In this document: one piece after another, positions 54,605-63,412 of the stretch
How positions within the stretch are numbered: position 1 is the stretch's first letter
How the letters are laid out: the number at the start of each line of letters is the position of its first letter
DNA from: UBA1161 sp002311745
Lineage (GTDB): Bacteria; Planctomycetota; Phycisphaerae; Tepidisphaerales; Tepidisphaeraceae
Assembly: GCA_050018415.1 (NCBI GenBank)
Contig: JBEKAB010000001.1
Location: forward strand, 62,001 to 126,000
Direction of reading: 5' to 3'
DNA: 64,000 bases
The notes under the pieces: model-generated
Told to the model about the DNA's origin: nothing
What the model saw: only the letters and a program-made list of their open reading frames with translations
Databases searched by the model: none
Translations under genes and position numbers: made by a program

Positions 54605-55033
54605 ATGGCGAGCCCGCAGTTCCTCACTCCCAAACCGCTCTCCTCTCCATCGCCGGTCAAGCGATTCACGCTGGCCAAGGCCAACCGCACGTTGCCTCTG
54701 GTCAAGCGCATCGTTTCCGACATCGTCAAAACGCACGCTCAGGTCGTTGCCCTTCAGGCCGCCGTGGAAACCGCCAAACTGAAGGACCAGCCCGCCGTCC
54801 AGGCCGATCTGGATCGCGCTCTGGAGCAACTGCAAACCTATGTCGACGAGCTGCATGACATTGGCTGCGATCTGAAGGATTACCAGATCGGACTGGTCGA
54901 TTTTCTCGGCCGGCACCAGGGCCGCCCGGTGTGCCTGTGCTGGAAACTGGGCGAGGAAACCATCGGGTACTGGCACGAATTGCGCGCCGGCTTCGCCGGA
55001 CGCCAGCCGATTACTTCGCTGCAAGAAGAGTAA
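54605..55033 (+). CDS. DUF2203 family protein
   Basis: 142 residues. FTLAKANRTLPLVKRIVSDIV, a charged helical middle (LDRALEQLQTYVDELHDIGCDLKDYQIGLVDF) and VCLCWKLGEETIGYWHEL are the DUF2203 signature. Soluble, cytoplasmic, function unknown. A single gene with its own promoter and repeat-bearing leader. Confidence 0.88.
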   Translation: MASPQFLTPKPLSSPSPVKRFTLAKANRTLPLVKRIVSDIVKTHAQVVALQAAVETAKLKDQPAVQADLDRALEQLQTYVDELHDIGCDLKDYQIGLVDFLGRHQGRPVCLCWKLGEETIGYWHELRAGFAGRQPITSLQEE

Positions 55034-55119
55034 CCGAAGACCGCTTGTAACCGCGCCTTATACCGGTGCGGCTCGATCTCGCAATTGAGCCGGCTCGTCC
55101 TCGACCGGTCCCCGCCGTC

Positions 55120-55809
55120 TTACGTCCCGCGCTGATTCCCGTACAACAGCACGTGCAGCCGCGGACAAAACCGAAACCCCTCGCGCTTGCACGCTTCGGC
55201 AATCCACGTCGAGCGCGCCTCCAGTGTCGCCCGATCCGTCCCTTCCGGCATCAGCAGCACGTCGCTGGGCGACCAGCCGCTCAAATGATCCAGAACCGCC
55301 CGCACCTCCTGCACGTCGCCCGGCGCGCTGATCACGAACTTCAGTTGGAAATCGGGCGCCGTGTCGATGAACTGCTGGATCACCGGAAAATTCAGACGCT
55401 GCTTTTCATGCGCCGCCGCCAACCGGCCGCCCGCCCGGTCCGTTGGCGTGGAATTCGACAGCTTGGGCGACAAGCTGGCCAAGTCCAGCTTCGCCGGCGC
55501 AAAAACCGTCGCCGCCGTCTCCACCGTCACGTGATATCCCCGCCCTTGGAGCAGCTCACACAGCGGCACGATGTCCGGCATGATCATCGGCTCGCCTCCC
55601 GTGATCACCACGTGCTTGGCGCCCAGCTCCGCCACGCGATCGGCGATCTGCGGCACCGGTACATCCTGACCCTCCGGTTCCCAGCTCGCGTAGGGCGTAT
55701 CGCACCAGACGCAGCGAAGATTGCACCCGCTGGCGCGTACGAACACCGAGGGCACGCCCATCAGCTTTCCTTCGCCCTGAATCGAATGGAACAATTCCGC
55801 CAGTCGCAT
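55120..55809 (-). CDS. queE: 7-carboxy-7-deazaguanine synthase
   Basis: 229 residues. Radical-SAM enzyme making CDG in queuosine/7-deazaguanine biosynthesis. Seen: FHSIQGEGKLMGVPSVFVR, the CxxxCxxC cluster motif Cys29/33/36 (CNLRCVWCD), VITGGEPM and a VETAAT strand, the normal QueE order. QueC, QueD and FolE are not in the window. Last gene of the minus operon, 15 bases after nth. Confidence 0.92.
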   Translation of the reverse strand: MRLAELFHSIQGEGKLMGVPSVFVRASGCNLRCVWCDTPYASWEPEGQDVPVPQIADRVAELGAKHVVITGGEPMIMPDIVPLCELLQGRGYHVTVETAATVFAPAKLDLASLSPKLSNSTPTDRAGGRLAAAHEKQRLNFPVIQQFIDTAPDFQLKFVISAPGDVQEVRAVLDHLSGWSPSDVLLMPEGTDRATLEARSTWIAEACKREGFRFCPRLHVLLYGNQRGT

Positions 55810-55824
55810 GGTCGGCCAGCCGCT

Positions 55825-56520
55825 TTACGGAGCTTTGGCTTTTTGCCCCCGCCTTCGTTCCGCCAGGATTTTCTCCCCCATGGGGCAATGATCGAAGATC
55901 GGACATTTCTCGCACAGCGGCTGGCGGGCCGTGCAGACCGCGCGGCCGTGATGGATCAGCAAGTGCGACCACAGCGTCCACTGGTCCTGCGGCACAATCT
56001 CCATCAGATCCCGCTCGATCTTCTCCGCGGCCGCGTGGCTGCTCAGGCCCAGCCGCTGGCTCAGACGCGCCACGTGCGTGTCCACCACGACCCCGACGTT
56101 TTTGCCAAAGGCGTTGCCCAGCACGACGTTGGCCGTCTTGCGCCCCACCCCGGCCAGCGAGGTCAATTCTTCCATCGTGTCCGGCACCCTGCCGCCATGC
56201 TTGGATACCAGCGATGCCGCCATCGTCTGGATGCTCTTGGCCTTGTTGTGATAAAAGCCCGTGGATTGGATATCCCGCTCCAGCTCGGCCGCGGGCGCCT
56301 CGGCGTAATCCGCCGCCGTCTTGTACTTCCGGAACAGCCCCGGCGTGACCAGATTGACCCGCACGTCCGTGCACTGCGCCGACAGGATCGTCGCCACCAG
56401 AAGTTGCAGCGGCGTCTTGTGATCCAGCGTGCACGCCGCCTTCGGATACGTCCGTTTCAAGATCGGCAAAATCGCCATGACACGCTCGTGCCGCTGCCCA
56501 ATCGCGCTCGCTTTGACCAT
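55825..56520 (-). CDS. nth: Endonuclease III
   Basis: 231 residues. DNA glycosylase/AP lyase for oxidised pyrimidines. Seen: LLVATILSAQCTD, the HhH-GPD segment LAGVGRKTANVVLGNAFG with catalytic Lys128, Asp147 in VVDTHVARL, and a 4Fe-4S loop C-x6-C-x2-C-x5-C near the C-terminus. Confidence 0.95.
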   Translation of the reverse strand: MVKASAIGQRHERVMAILPILKRTYPKAACTLDHKTPLQLLVATILSAQCTDVRVNLVTPGLFRKYKTAADYAEAPAAELERDIQSTGFYHNKAKSIQTMAASLVSKHGGRVPDTMEELTSLAGVGRKTANVVLGNAFGKNVGVVVDTHVARLSQRLGLSSHAAAEKIERDLMEIVPQDQWTLWSHLLIHHGRAVCTARQPLCEKCPIFDHCPMGEKILAERRRGQKAKAP

Positions 56521-56530
56521 GCGACGCCCC

Positions 56531-57127
56531 TCAACTTCCCTTGATCGTGATAATGGTCGATTGGCTCATTCCGCCGCTGAACAGCACGATGCCGAGCAAC
56601 AGAAATAACAGAGTCGACAGAAGGGTCACGCTTTCCCGCTGATAGCGATCAAACTGCTCCCGAGCCGGATTGGCGATGTCCGGATCATCGGCGTTCTCGA
56701 TGAACTTCTCACGTGCCGCCCACATCCGCGGCCACAGAAACCACCAGTCGTAAATCACCAGGCCCGTCGCCGCCACGTACAACGCCGACCGCACGAACGC
56801 CGATGCCAGATTCCACCGATTCTGGATGTCGATCAGAAACCACTGCCCCCCCATCGTCAGCAGCAAAACGGCGGCACAGATCAGTTCGATCCGCGACAAC
56901 ATCGAGATCAGGTTCCCGATAATCGTCCCCCCCAGCAGCGTTGCGTGCTGCCCTTCCAGGTTCACGCTCAGCACGTGCGGTAGCACGGGATTGCTCTGTC
57001 GCACCGTCCGCAGGACCACCGGCGCCGCCGCCGTGATGAACAAAACCCCTCCAAACCACGTGGACAGCGCCAGCCAATAGATCACCTGCACCAGTTGAAA
57101 GAGCATATCGTCAGAGTAGAAGCCCAC
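56531..57127 (-). CDS. DUF4149-like integral membrane protein
   Basis: 198 residues with four predicted TM segments (~8-32, ~65-90, ~105-128, ~165-185). The first, YWLALSTWFGGVLFITAAAPVV, and the Leu/Phe-rich last one fit DUF4149. Start GTG 57127 is uncertain; ATG 57106 is an alternative that still keeps the first TM. Function unknown. In the moaDE-nth-queE operon, 9 bases after moaE. Confidence 0.75.
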   Translation of the reverse strand: MGFYSDDMLFQLVQVIYWLALSTWFGGVLFITAAAPVVLRTVRQSNPVLPHVLSVNLEGQHATLLGGTIIGNLISMLSRIELICAAVLLLTMGGQWFLIDIQNRWNLASAFVRSALYVAATGLVIYDWWFLWPRMWAAREKFIENADDPDIANPAREQFDRYQRESVTLLSTLLFLLLGIVLFSGGMSQSTIITIKGS

Positions 57128-57136
57128 CGCCCAAAG

Positions 57137-57565
57137 TCAATCCACCCAGCTCGAGTTGCCGTCCGACCAAACTTCCTTTTTCCAGACGGCCAGCTCGGCC
57201 TTGAGCGCGTCAATCAAATAGTGGCAGGCCTCAAACGCCTGGGCGCGATGCGGCGTGGAGACCACGATCGCGACTGACGGCCGGCCGACTTCCACGCGCC
57301 CCGTGCGATGCACGATCGCCAGCTTGCGGATCGGCCACTGCTGCCGCGCCCGCGCCGCCCACTGCCGCATCTGCCCCAACGCCATCTGTTCGTACGCCTC
57401 ATAATCCAGCGCCGCCAGCGTCTTGCCCTCCTCTCCTCCTTGCCGCCGAGTCGCGCCGACGAACGCCGCGATCGCGCCGCCATCGACATCCGACACCCAG
57501 CCCACCACGGCCCCCACGTCGATGGGCTCGGCCTGCAACCGGATCAGATCATCTTCCCCGCTCAT
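57137..57565 (-). CDS. moaE: Molybdopterin synthase catalytic subunit
   Basis: 142 residues. Inserts sulfur from MoaD into precursor Z. Motifs: GAIAAFVGATRR, LDYEAYEQMA, IVHRTGRVEVG and the catalytic-lysine region LKAELAVWKKEVWSDG. ATG overlaps the moaD stop as ATGA, giving coupled synthesis of the two subunits. Confidence 0.93.
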   Translation of the reverse strand: MSGEDDLIRLQAEPIDVGAVVGWVSDVDGGAIAAFVGATRRQGGEEGKTLAALDYEAYEQMALGQMRQWAARARQQWPIRKLAIVHRTGRVEVGRPSVAIVVSTPHRAQAFEACHYLIDALKAELAVWKKEVWSDGNSSWVD

Positions 57566-57813
57566 GCTCGTCCCCCGCTCACGGGCGGAATCAGCGCCAG
57601 CTCATCGCCGTCGTGAAGGACCGTATCGCGCCCCGCATAATTCAAATTGACCGCAACCGCCGCCTTGGGCAAAACGTCCGCAATTCCGGGAAACCGCCGC
57701 CCGATCTGCTCCAGCGCCGCTGACACTTTTGTGCCTTGCGGCAATTGCAGTTCCGCCTCGGCCGCACCGCTGCGCTCCTTCAGCACCGCGAACATTTTCA
57801 GCCGAACGTTCAT
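57562..57813 (-). CDS. moaD: Molybdopterin synthase sulfur-carrier subunit
   Basis: 83 residues, ubiquitin-like. KMFAVLKERSGAAE at the start and DELALIPPVSGG near the end identify MoaD. The reading frame goes on for two residues after the Gly-Gly (ending GGRA), whereas MoaD normally ends at GG for thiocarboxylation. Overlaps moaE. Confidence 0.88.
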   Translation of the reverse strand: MNVRLKMFAVLKERSGAAEAELQLPQGTKVSAALEQIGRRFPGIADVLPKAAVAVNLNYAGRDTVLHDGDELALIPPVSGGRA

Positions 57814-57816
57814 CGT

Positions 57817-59103
57817 TCACACCGCCACGCCGAACCTCTGGCCGACCGCCTGCATGACCGCCCGCATGCGGTTCTCCCAGTTATGCTCCTGGATCACCCG
57901 TCGCCGGCCGGCGCCGACCACCCGATTGTAGTCCGCGGGATGCGTCAAAATACGATCCAGTTGATCGAGCATTTCCGATTCGTTTCTGAAGGCCACGCAT
58001 TCCTTGCCCGGCTCAAAAAGATCGGGCAGCTCGCGATTGTAATGGGTGAAAATCAGGCCGTTGGAGGCCGCGATTTCATACGGCCGCAACGGCATCCCGC
58101 CGTGCACGCACCCGCCGTACAAATTCAGCGACGCTTGATGCGATGCGTAATAGGTTTTGGCCCCCGGCACGCCGCTGTGATCTTTTTCCGCGCGGAGGTT
58201 CACTTTGTCCCAGTGCCCTCCGATGAGGGTAAACGCCGTCCCCAGTTTCGCCGCCAGCGCTTTGACCGTGTCGCCGCGATGCCCCTGCATCAGCATCGCA
58301 TCGACGATGAACCAGCGGCGAAAATCCCGCGCCAGCGCTCGCTCGTCCGAAGTATCCACGCGCGTCGCTTCGTCACCGTCTTGCACGCACTGCACGATCG
58401 GGCGATCCAGATCGGACAGCTTGCGCTTCGCGACCTGCTGGGCCCAGGCCGTCAAGTCCGGCTCCAATTCCGCCCGTTGCTGGTCGGTCAGAAAATGACA
58501 GTTCCCCAGGAAGCAAGCCGCCTTGGTCCGTTCCTGCAGGGGAACAAACGGCTCCTCCCAAAGCTCCGGCGCCGTCGCCAGCGGCAGGTGCATCGTATTG
58601 ACGATGCCCAGGAATTTTCCCAACTCCTCCCGCACGTCCACGTCCCAGATCACGTTCAACGTGCGCGGGTCCTTCATCAATGCGATGTAATCCACCAGGG
58701 AAATTCCCCGCCGGGCCATCGGCGGCATCGCCCGCGGCTGGTCCCACCAGTAATTCACCAGCGGCACCCCGGCGGCGCGGTGCAAAGGCTCCCCGGTGCG
58801 CGGATGCGGCACCATCGCCGTCGTGTTCCCCCCGATGACGCAGATCACCTTGTGCTGGCGAATGGTGTTCACCCATTGCTCGTACTGGCGATCAAAATCG
58901 TTCCACCACGCATCCTCCGTCCAGAAGCCGTACCACGGCACCGCGAAAATCACGTTGTAACCCAGCCGAAGGTGCGCCAGACCGATCAGGTCCGTCCAAT
59001 AGATGTGGCTGCTGACCAATACCGTCTTCCCATTGCCCCCGGGCGACGCGAAATATTGGTTCGTCCCACTCTTGCGATTGGCAAAAAACTCAGAAAGCTG
59101 CAT
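57817..59103 (-). CDS. Glycosyltransferase (CgeB-like, GT-B)
   Basis: 428 residues. No signal peptide. GNGKTVLVSSHIYWTDLIGLAH near the start resembles the acceptor half. The donor half contains YYASHQASLNLYGGCVHGGMPLRPYEIAASNGLIFTHY and FEPGKECVAFRNESEMLDQLDRIL, typical of the CgeB/Glyco_trans_1_2 group. Sugar and acceptor unknown. It starts 17 bases after the isomerase gene. Confidence 0.72.
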   Translation of the reverse strand: MQLSEFFANRKSGTNQYFASPGGNGKTVLVSSHIYWTDLIGLAHLRLGYNVIFAVPWYGFWTEDAWWNDFDRQYEQWVNTIRQHKVICVIGGNTTAMVPHPRTGEPLHRAAGVPLVNYWWDQPRAMPPMARRGISLVDYIALMKDPRTLNVIWDVDVREELGKFLGIVNTMHLPLATAPELWEEPFVPLQERTKAACFLGNCHFLTDQQRAELEPDLTAWAQQVAKRKLSDLDRPIVQCVQDGDEATRVDTSDERALARDFRRWFIVDAMLMQGHRGDTVKALAAKLGTAFTLIGGHWDKVNLRAEKDHSGVPGAKTYYASHQASLNLYGGCVHGGMPLRPYEIAASNGLIFTHYNRELPDLFEPGKECVAFRNESEMLDQLDRILTHPADYNRVVGAGRRRVIQEHNWENRMRAVMQAVGQRFGVAV

Positions 59104-59120
59104 GGCCAGGCAGTGGCTGT

Positions 59121-60146
59121 TTACCGGTCGAACTGAGCATCGAAGGCGATCCTTGACGATTTAAAGTCGAGCTTGCGTACGAACCCAACGGCCTCTGCCG
59201 CTCCGTGCTCGCGGTCCATTCGACTATCTTCCCACTCGACGCTCAACGGCCCTTGATATCCGACGTCGTTGAGCGCCACGATGATATCCTCGAACCTGAT
59301 GTCGCCCCGCCCGGGACTGCGGAAATCCCAATAGCGCCGCGGATCGGCAAAGCTCGTGTGCCCCCCGAACACCCCCACCGTTCCATCCCCGTGTCCCCAC
59401 CAGGCATCCTTCACGTGCACGTGAAAGATCCGGCTCCCGAACGCGCGGATGAACCGCACATAATCCACACCCTGATACCCCAGATGCGACGGGTCGTAAT
59501 TGAACCCAAACCGCTTGTGCCCCGCCACCGCATCCAGGGCCCGCTGGGCGCTGGCCATGTCAAACGCGATCTCCGTCGGATGCACTTCCAGGGCGAAGTT
59601 GACGTTCGCCTTGTCGAACTCATCCAAAATCGGCTTCCAGCGCCGGCCAAAATCGTCAAAACCCTTTTGCCAATACTGCTGGTCGGTCGGCGGAAAGGCG
59701 TAAATGCTGTGCCAGATGCTCGAGCCGGTGAATCCATTGACCACGGCCGGCAACCCCGTGGGCGCGGGTGCCGCATCGAAAAACTTCCGGCACGCCCGGG
59801 CCGTGTCGATCATGCGCGCCGCCGCCCGCCGACGCACGCCCTCCTGATCCCCATCCCCCCACACCTCAGGCGGCAAAATGGCCTGGTGCCTTTGGTCGAT
59901 CAGGTCGCACACCGCCTGTCCCACCAGATGATTGCTGATCGCAAACGCCTTCAGTCCATGGCTGCAAAGAATCTCCCATCGCCCCTCGCAGTAGCCCGGC
60001 TCCCCCAGCGCCGCCGCAACGTCAAAATGATCTCCCCAGCACGCAATCTCCACGCCGTCATACCCGAATTGCTTGGCCTTGCTGCAGACAGTATCAAAGG
60101 CCAGATCGGCCCACTGGCCGGTGAACAGGGTGACGGGGCGAGCCAT
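59121..60146 (-). CDS. Sugar phosphate isomerase/epimerase (xylose-isomerase-like TIM barrel)
   Basis: 341 residues from ATG 60146; the open frame begins at 60176. TIM-barrel metal-site segments: DGVEIACWGDHFD, NFALEVHPTEIAFD, FGFNYDPSHLGYQGVDY, FHVHVKDAWWGHGD and LSVEWEDSRMDREHG, giving the usual Glu/Asp/His/Glu set. Reaction unknown; many planctomycetal relatives act in sugar or inositol catabolism. First gene of the operon. Confidence 0.85.
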   Translation of the reverse strand: MARPVTLFTGQWADLAFDTVCSKAKQFGYDGVEIACWGDHFDVAAALGEPGYCEGRWEILCSHGLKAFAISNHLVGQAVCDLIDQRHQAILPPEVWGDGDQEGVRRRAAARMIDTARACRKFFDAAPAPTGLPAVVNGFTGSSIWHSIYAFPPTDQQYWQKGFDDFGRRWKPILDEFDKANVNFALEVHPTEIAFDMASAQRALDAVAGHKRFGFNYDPSHLGYQGVDYVRFIRAFGSRIFHVHVKDAWWGHGDGTVGVFGGHTSFADPRRYWDFRSPGRGDIRFEDIIVALNDVGYQGPLSVEWEDSRMDREHGAAEAVGFVRKLDFKSSRIAFDAQFDR

Positions 60147-60253
60147 GACCGATTCTCCAAAAAAGCGATCAGACAACCGACGGCTGTTGTTGTCAATCGC
60201 GATCCCGGAGTACCTGGATTGCGACGCGGCAAGCGCACCCCTACCATGTTGTC

Positions 60254-61453
60254 ATGGCAGTCGATTTGGCCACCCTTCCCGACGCCACCGGGCATTTCGG
60301 CCCCTACGGGGGCGTTTACGTCCCCGAAACGCTCGTCGCTGCCCTCCAACAGCTTGAGGCCCAATACGCCCAGGCCAAATCCGATCCCGCCTTTGCCCGC
60401 GATCTGGAATATTACCTCCGCCACTTCGTCGGCCGGCCCAGCCCGCTTTATTTTGCCCGCCGTCTCACCCAAGCCCTCGGCGGCGCCAAAATTTACCTCA
60501 AGCGCGAAGACCTCAATCACACCGGCGCTCACAAGATCAACAACACCATCGGCCAGGCGCTTTTGACCCTGCGCATGGGCAAGAAACGCGTCATTGCCGA
60601 GACGGGCGCCGGTCAGCACGGCGTCGCCACCGCCACCGCGGCCGCACTGTTCGGCCTTTCCTGCGACGTCTACATGGGCACCGAAGACATCCGCCGCCAA
60701 AACCTCAACGTCTTCCGCATGCGATTGATGGGCGCCGCCGTCAAGGAGGTCACCAGCGGCAGCAAGACGCTCAAGGATGCCACCAACGAGGCCATGCGCG
60801 ATTGGATGGGTTCGGTCCAGAACACGCACTACATCCTGGGCAGCGTCGTCGGTCCGCATCCCTTTCCGATGATCGTGCGCGATTTTCAATCCGTCATTGG
60901 CCGCGAAGCTCGCCAGCAATGCCTGGAGGCCGAACGGCGCTTGCCGGATTACGTTCTGGCCTGCGTGGGTGGCGGGAGCAACTCGGCGGGAATTTTCGCC
61001 CCGTTCATCGACGATGCCTCCGTGCAACTGATCGGTGTGGAAGCCGGCGGCCGCGGTTCCGCCCTGGGCCAGCACGCCGCCGCCCTCTGCGCCGGCCGGC
61101 CCGGCGTGCTTCACGGGTCGCTGTCCTACGTGCTCCAGGACGATGACGGCCAGACCGCCGACGTTCACAGCGTCTCGGCGGGGTTGGATTATCCCGGCGT
61201 CGGACCCGAACACGCCTATTGGAAGGACACCGGCCGCGTGAACTACACCAGCGTCACGGATGACCAGGCCCTGGCCGCCTTCCAGCAACTCGCCAAATTG
61301 GAAGGAATTCTTCCCGCCTTGGAAGCCGCCCACGCGCTGGCTTATTTGGCCGACCTGGCCCCTACGCTGCCGCCGGACAAAATCATCATCCTCAATCTCA
61401 GCGGCCGCGGCGACAAGGATTGCCAAGAAGTGGCGCGCCTGACCGGCCAATGA
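60254..61453 (+). CDS. trpB: Tryptophan synthase beta chain
   Basis: 399 residues. Joins indole and serine with PLP. FGPYGGVYVPETL, PLP lysine Lys94 in NHTGAHKINN, catalytic Glu in AETGAGQHGVATA, GGGSNSAGIFAPF phosphate loop and LSGRGDKD at the end. Divergent from the isomerase operon; 107 bases separate their starts. Confidence 0.97.
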   Translation: MAVDLATLPDATGHFGPYGGVYVPETLVAALQQLEAQYAQAKSDPAFARDLEYYLRHFVGRPSPLYFARRLTQALGGAKIYLKREDLNHTGAHKINNTIGQALLTLRMGKKRVIAETGAGQHGVATATAAALFGLSCDVYMGTEDIRRQNLNVFRMRLMGAAVKEVTSGSKTLKDATNEAMRDWMGSVQNTHYILGSVVGPHPFPMIVRDFQSVIGREARQQCLEAERRLPDYVLACVGGGSNSAGIFAPFIDDASVQLIGVEAGGRGSALGQHAAALCAGRPGVLHGSLSYVLQDDDGQTADVHSVSAGLDYPGVGPEHAYWKDTGRVNYTSVTDDQALAAFQQLAKLEGILPALEAAHALAYLADLAPTLPPDKIIILNLSGRGDKDCQEVARLTGQ

Positions 61454-61475
61454 CCGCCGCGATCTACCCCAGGAT

Positions 61476-61736
61476 CTATCGGCCGCGCAGGATTCTCACG
61501 CACGCGTACCACGCCTGAAACGCCGGGATCGAAAAGAACACCGCCCCCAGAATGGGAAGGAACAGCAGCATGAGATCGCCGTTGGCCCGGCTCCCCATGG
61601 CCGTGTAAATGGCTTCGACGATCAAGCCGGTGCAAGCCAGTGCCGCCAGCAGCGGCGGCAGCAGCGCGACTGGACGCCGCTGGCGTCGCGGCGAGCCGCC
61701 AGTCCCTTGGCCAATGCTGCGCGGTTCAGAAGACAT
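61476..61736 (-). CDS. Small hypothetical membrane protein between trpB and trpA
   Basis: 86 residues. Basic N-terminus (GSPRRQRRP), then two TM segments (~22-42 ALLPPLLAALACTGLIVEAIY; ~54-78 LMLLFLPILGAVFFSIPAFQAWY) and a charged end. No family recognised, but the hydrophobic pattern and ATG support a real gene. It runs opposite to the trp genes. Confidence 0.55.
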   Translation of the reverse strand: MSSEPRSIGQGTGGSPRRQRRPVALLPPLLAALACTGLIVEAIYTAMGSRANGDLMLLFLPILGAVFFSIPAFQAWYACVRILRGR

Positions 61737-61791
61737 TGCTTGACCGCCATTAGCTCGGGCTTATCATCGCCGCCTCAAGCAGAAAGATTCT

Positions 61792-62610
61792 ATGCCGCCG
61801 GCGCCGCTCCTCCACAGCCGATCCCTTGCTCAATCCTTTGCCGCCCTGCATGGCCGCGGCATTGGCTTGGTCCCATTCATCCCCGCAGGATTTCCCGACC
61901 TGACCACAACGCAGGCCGTACTGGAATCGCTCAATGCGCCGGGCATCGCGGCGATCGAAGTCGGCTTTCCATTCTCCGATCCCATCGCCGACGGACCCAT
62001 CATTCAGCAAGCCTTCACCGCGGCCCTGGCGGCAAAGCTGAAGGTACCGGAAATCTTTCAAACAGTCCAAAGCGCCAGCCCGCGAATTTCCGTGCCCCTG
62101 GTGGCCATGGTCAGTTTCAGCATCGTCTTCCGTTACGGACCGCAGCGATTTTTCGCCGATGCCCGCGACAGCGGCTTTGGCGGCGTCATCATCCCCGATC
62201 TGCCCCCGCCCCAGGCTCAATCCACCTGCCGACAAATCCGCGATGCCGCTCTGGACACGATCCTCCTGGTGGCCCCCACCACGCCCCTCGACCGCCGCCG
62301 CCAGATCGTCAGCCTCTGCAGCGGTTTCGTTTATTATCTATCCCTCTCCGGCATCACCGGGGTGCGCGATCATTTGCCGCCTGACATCCTCGACAACGTC
62401 CGCCAACTCAAGAGCCTGACCGATCTGCCCATCTGCGTCGGATTTGGAATCTCCAAACCCCAGCATTTGGCTTGGCTGGCGCAGGCGGCCGATGCCGCGG
62501 TCGTCGGTAGCGCCATCGTCCAGCGCATGGCCGAGTCTGCTTCCGCTCCGCCAGCCGCCGTCGCACAATCCGTCGCCCAGTTTTGCCGACAGCTTCTGGG
62601 CGGCCAATAG
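61792..62610 (+). CDS. trpA: Tryptophan synthase alpha chain
   Basis: 272 residues. Cleaves indole-3-glycerol phosphate. Catalytic Glu56 and Asp67 are in AIEVGFPFSDPIADGPIIQ; VVAPTTP, YYLSLSGITGVR and PICVGFGISKPQH form the phosphate site. Separated from trpB by 338 bases that hold an opposite-strand gene, so it probably has its own promoter. Confidence 0.96.
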   Translation: MPPAPLLHSRSLAQSFAALHGRGIGLVPFIPAGFPDLTTTQAVLESLNAPGIAAIEVGFPFSDPIADGPIIQQAFTAALAAKLKVPEIFQTVQSASPRISVPLVAMVSFSIVFRYGPQRFFADARDSGFGGVIIPDLPPPQAQSTCRQIRDAALDTILLVAPTTPLDRRRQIVSLCSGFVYYLSLSGITGVRDHLPPDILDNVRQLKSLTDLPICVGFGISKPQHLAWLAQAADAAVVGSAIVQRMAESASAPPAAVAQSVAQFCRQLLGGQ

Positions 62611-62772
62611 CCTCCGCAGCTGCGGAAACCCCCTCCCATCATCGCGTCTCGTAAGAATGCACGGATGTCGTTGCCGCAACCATGCTTGCGCCACGGCGGC
62701 CGGGCGTTTTGCTTCGCGGCCCGGCAGGTGATTCTAAACGGCCGCCTTTGTTCTAACCTCGCCGGAGATACA

Positions 62773-63405
62773 GTGTCATTGTTTATGGAGCCAAAGGCAT
62801 CTGATCGCGGCGCCTCGCGGCGTACCGAAGCGCCAAGCGACGGCCACTTGGTGCAACAGACCCTGGCCGGTCAGCGCGAGGCGTTTGATGCGCTGACCCG
62901 CCGCCACCAACGTCAGGCCGTCGCGGTGGCCTATCGGCTCCTGGGCGATGAACACGACGCCCTGGAGGTGACGCAGGATGCGCTGCTCAAGGCGTACGCC
63001 AGCCTCGCGACCCTGCAAAAGCCGGAGGCTTTTGCCGGCTGGCTGATGCGGATCGTTTCGAACCTGTCGCTGAACTTTCGGCGAGGTCGAAAATCACGCG
63101 GGCAGTTGCCGCTGGATGACGTGCTGGGCCCGACCGACGCCGCCGACGCCGGCGCCGGCAGCGACTGGATGAGCCGCGACGCCGATCCCGTCCGCAAGCT
63201 CCAGGGCAAGGAACTGGGCCAGCGGCTCCAAGAAGCACTGGGCCAACTGCCCGAAAAGCAGCGCTTGGCCATCATTCTGTTCACCATGGAACAGATGCCC
63301 CAGAAACAAGTGGCCGAGGCGCTGCAATGCAGCGTCGAGGCCGTCAAATGGCACGTGTTCCAGGGAAGAAAAAACTTGCGCGAACTTTTGCAAGAGCACC
63401 TTTGA
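62773..63405 (+). CDS. ECF RNA polymerase sigma factor
   Basis: 210 residues from GTG 62773 (GGAG five bases upstream); ATG 62785 is the alternative but has poor spacing. Region 2: FDALTRRHQRQAVAVAYRLLGD, EVTQDALLKAYASL. Region 4: LGQLPEKQRLAIILFTMEQMPQKQVAEALQCSVEAVKWHV. A linker with Asp/Ala repeats separates them. Eight bases before the next gene, its presumed anti-sigma. Confidence 0.92.
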   Translation: MSLFMEPKASDRGASRRTEAPSDGHLVQQTLAGQREAFDALTRRHQRQAVAVAYRLLGDEHDALEVTQDALLKAYASLATLQKPEAFAGWLMRIVSNLSLNFRRGRKSRGQLPLDDVLGPTDAADAGAGSDWMSRDADPVRKLQGKELGQRLQEALGQLPEKQRLAIILFTMEQMPQKQVAEALQCSVEAVKWHVFQGRKNLRELLQEHL

Positions 63406-63412
63406 AAGACCC

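Noticed and set aside
57736..59136. 466-codon plus-strand frame
   Set aside because: Antisense of the CgeB-like glycosyltransferase; no recognisable domain.
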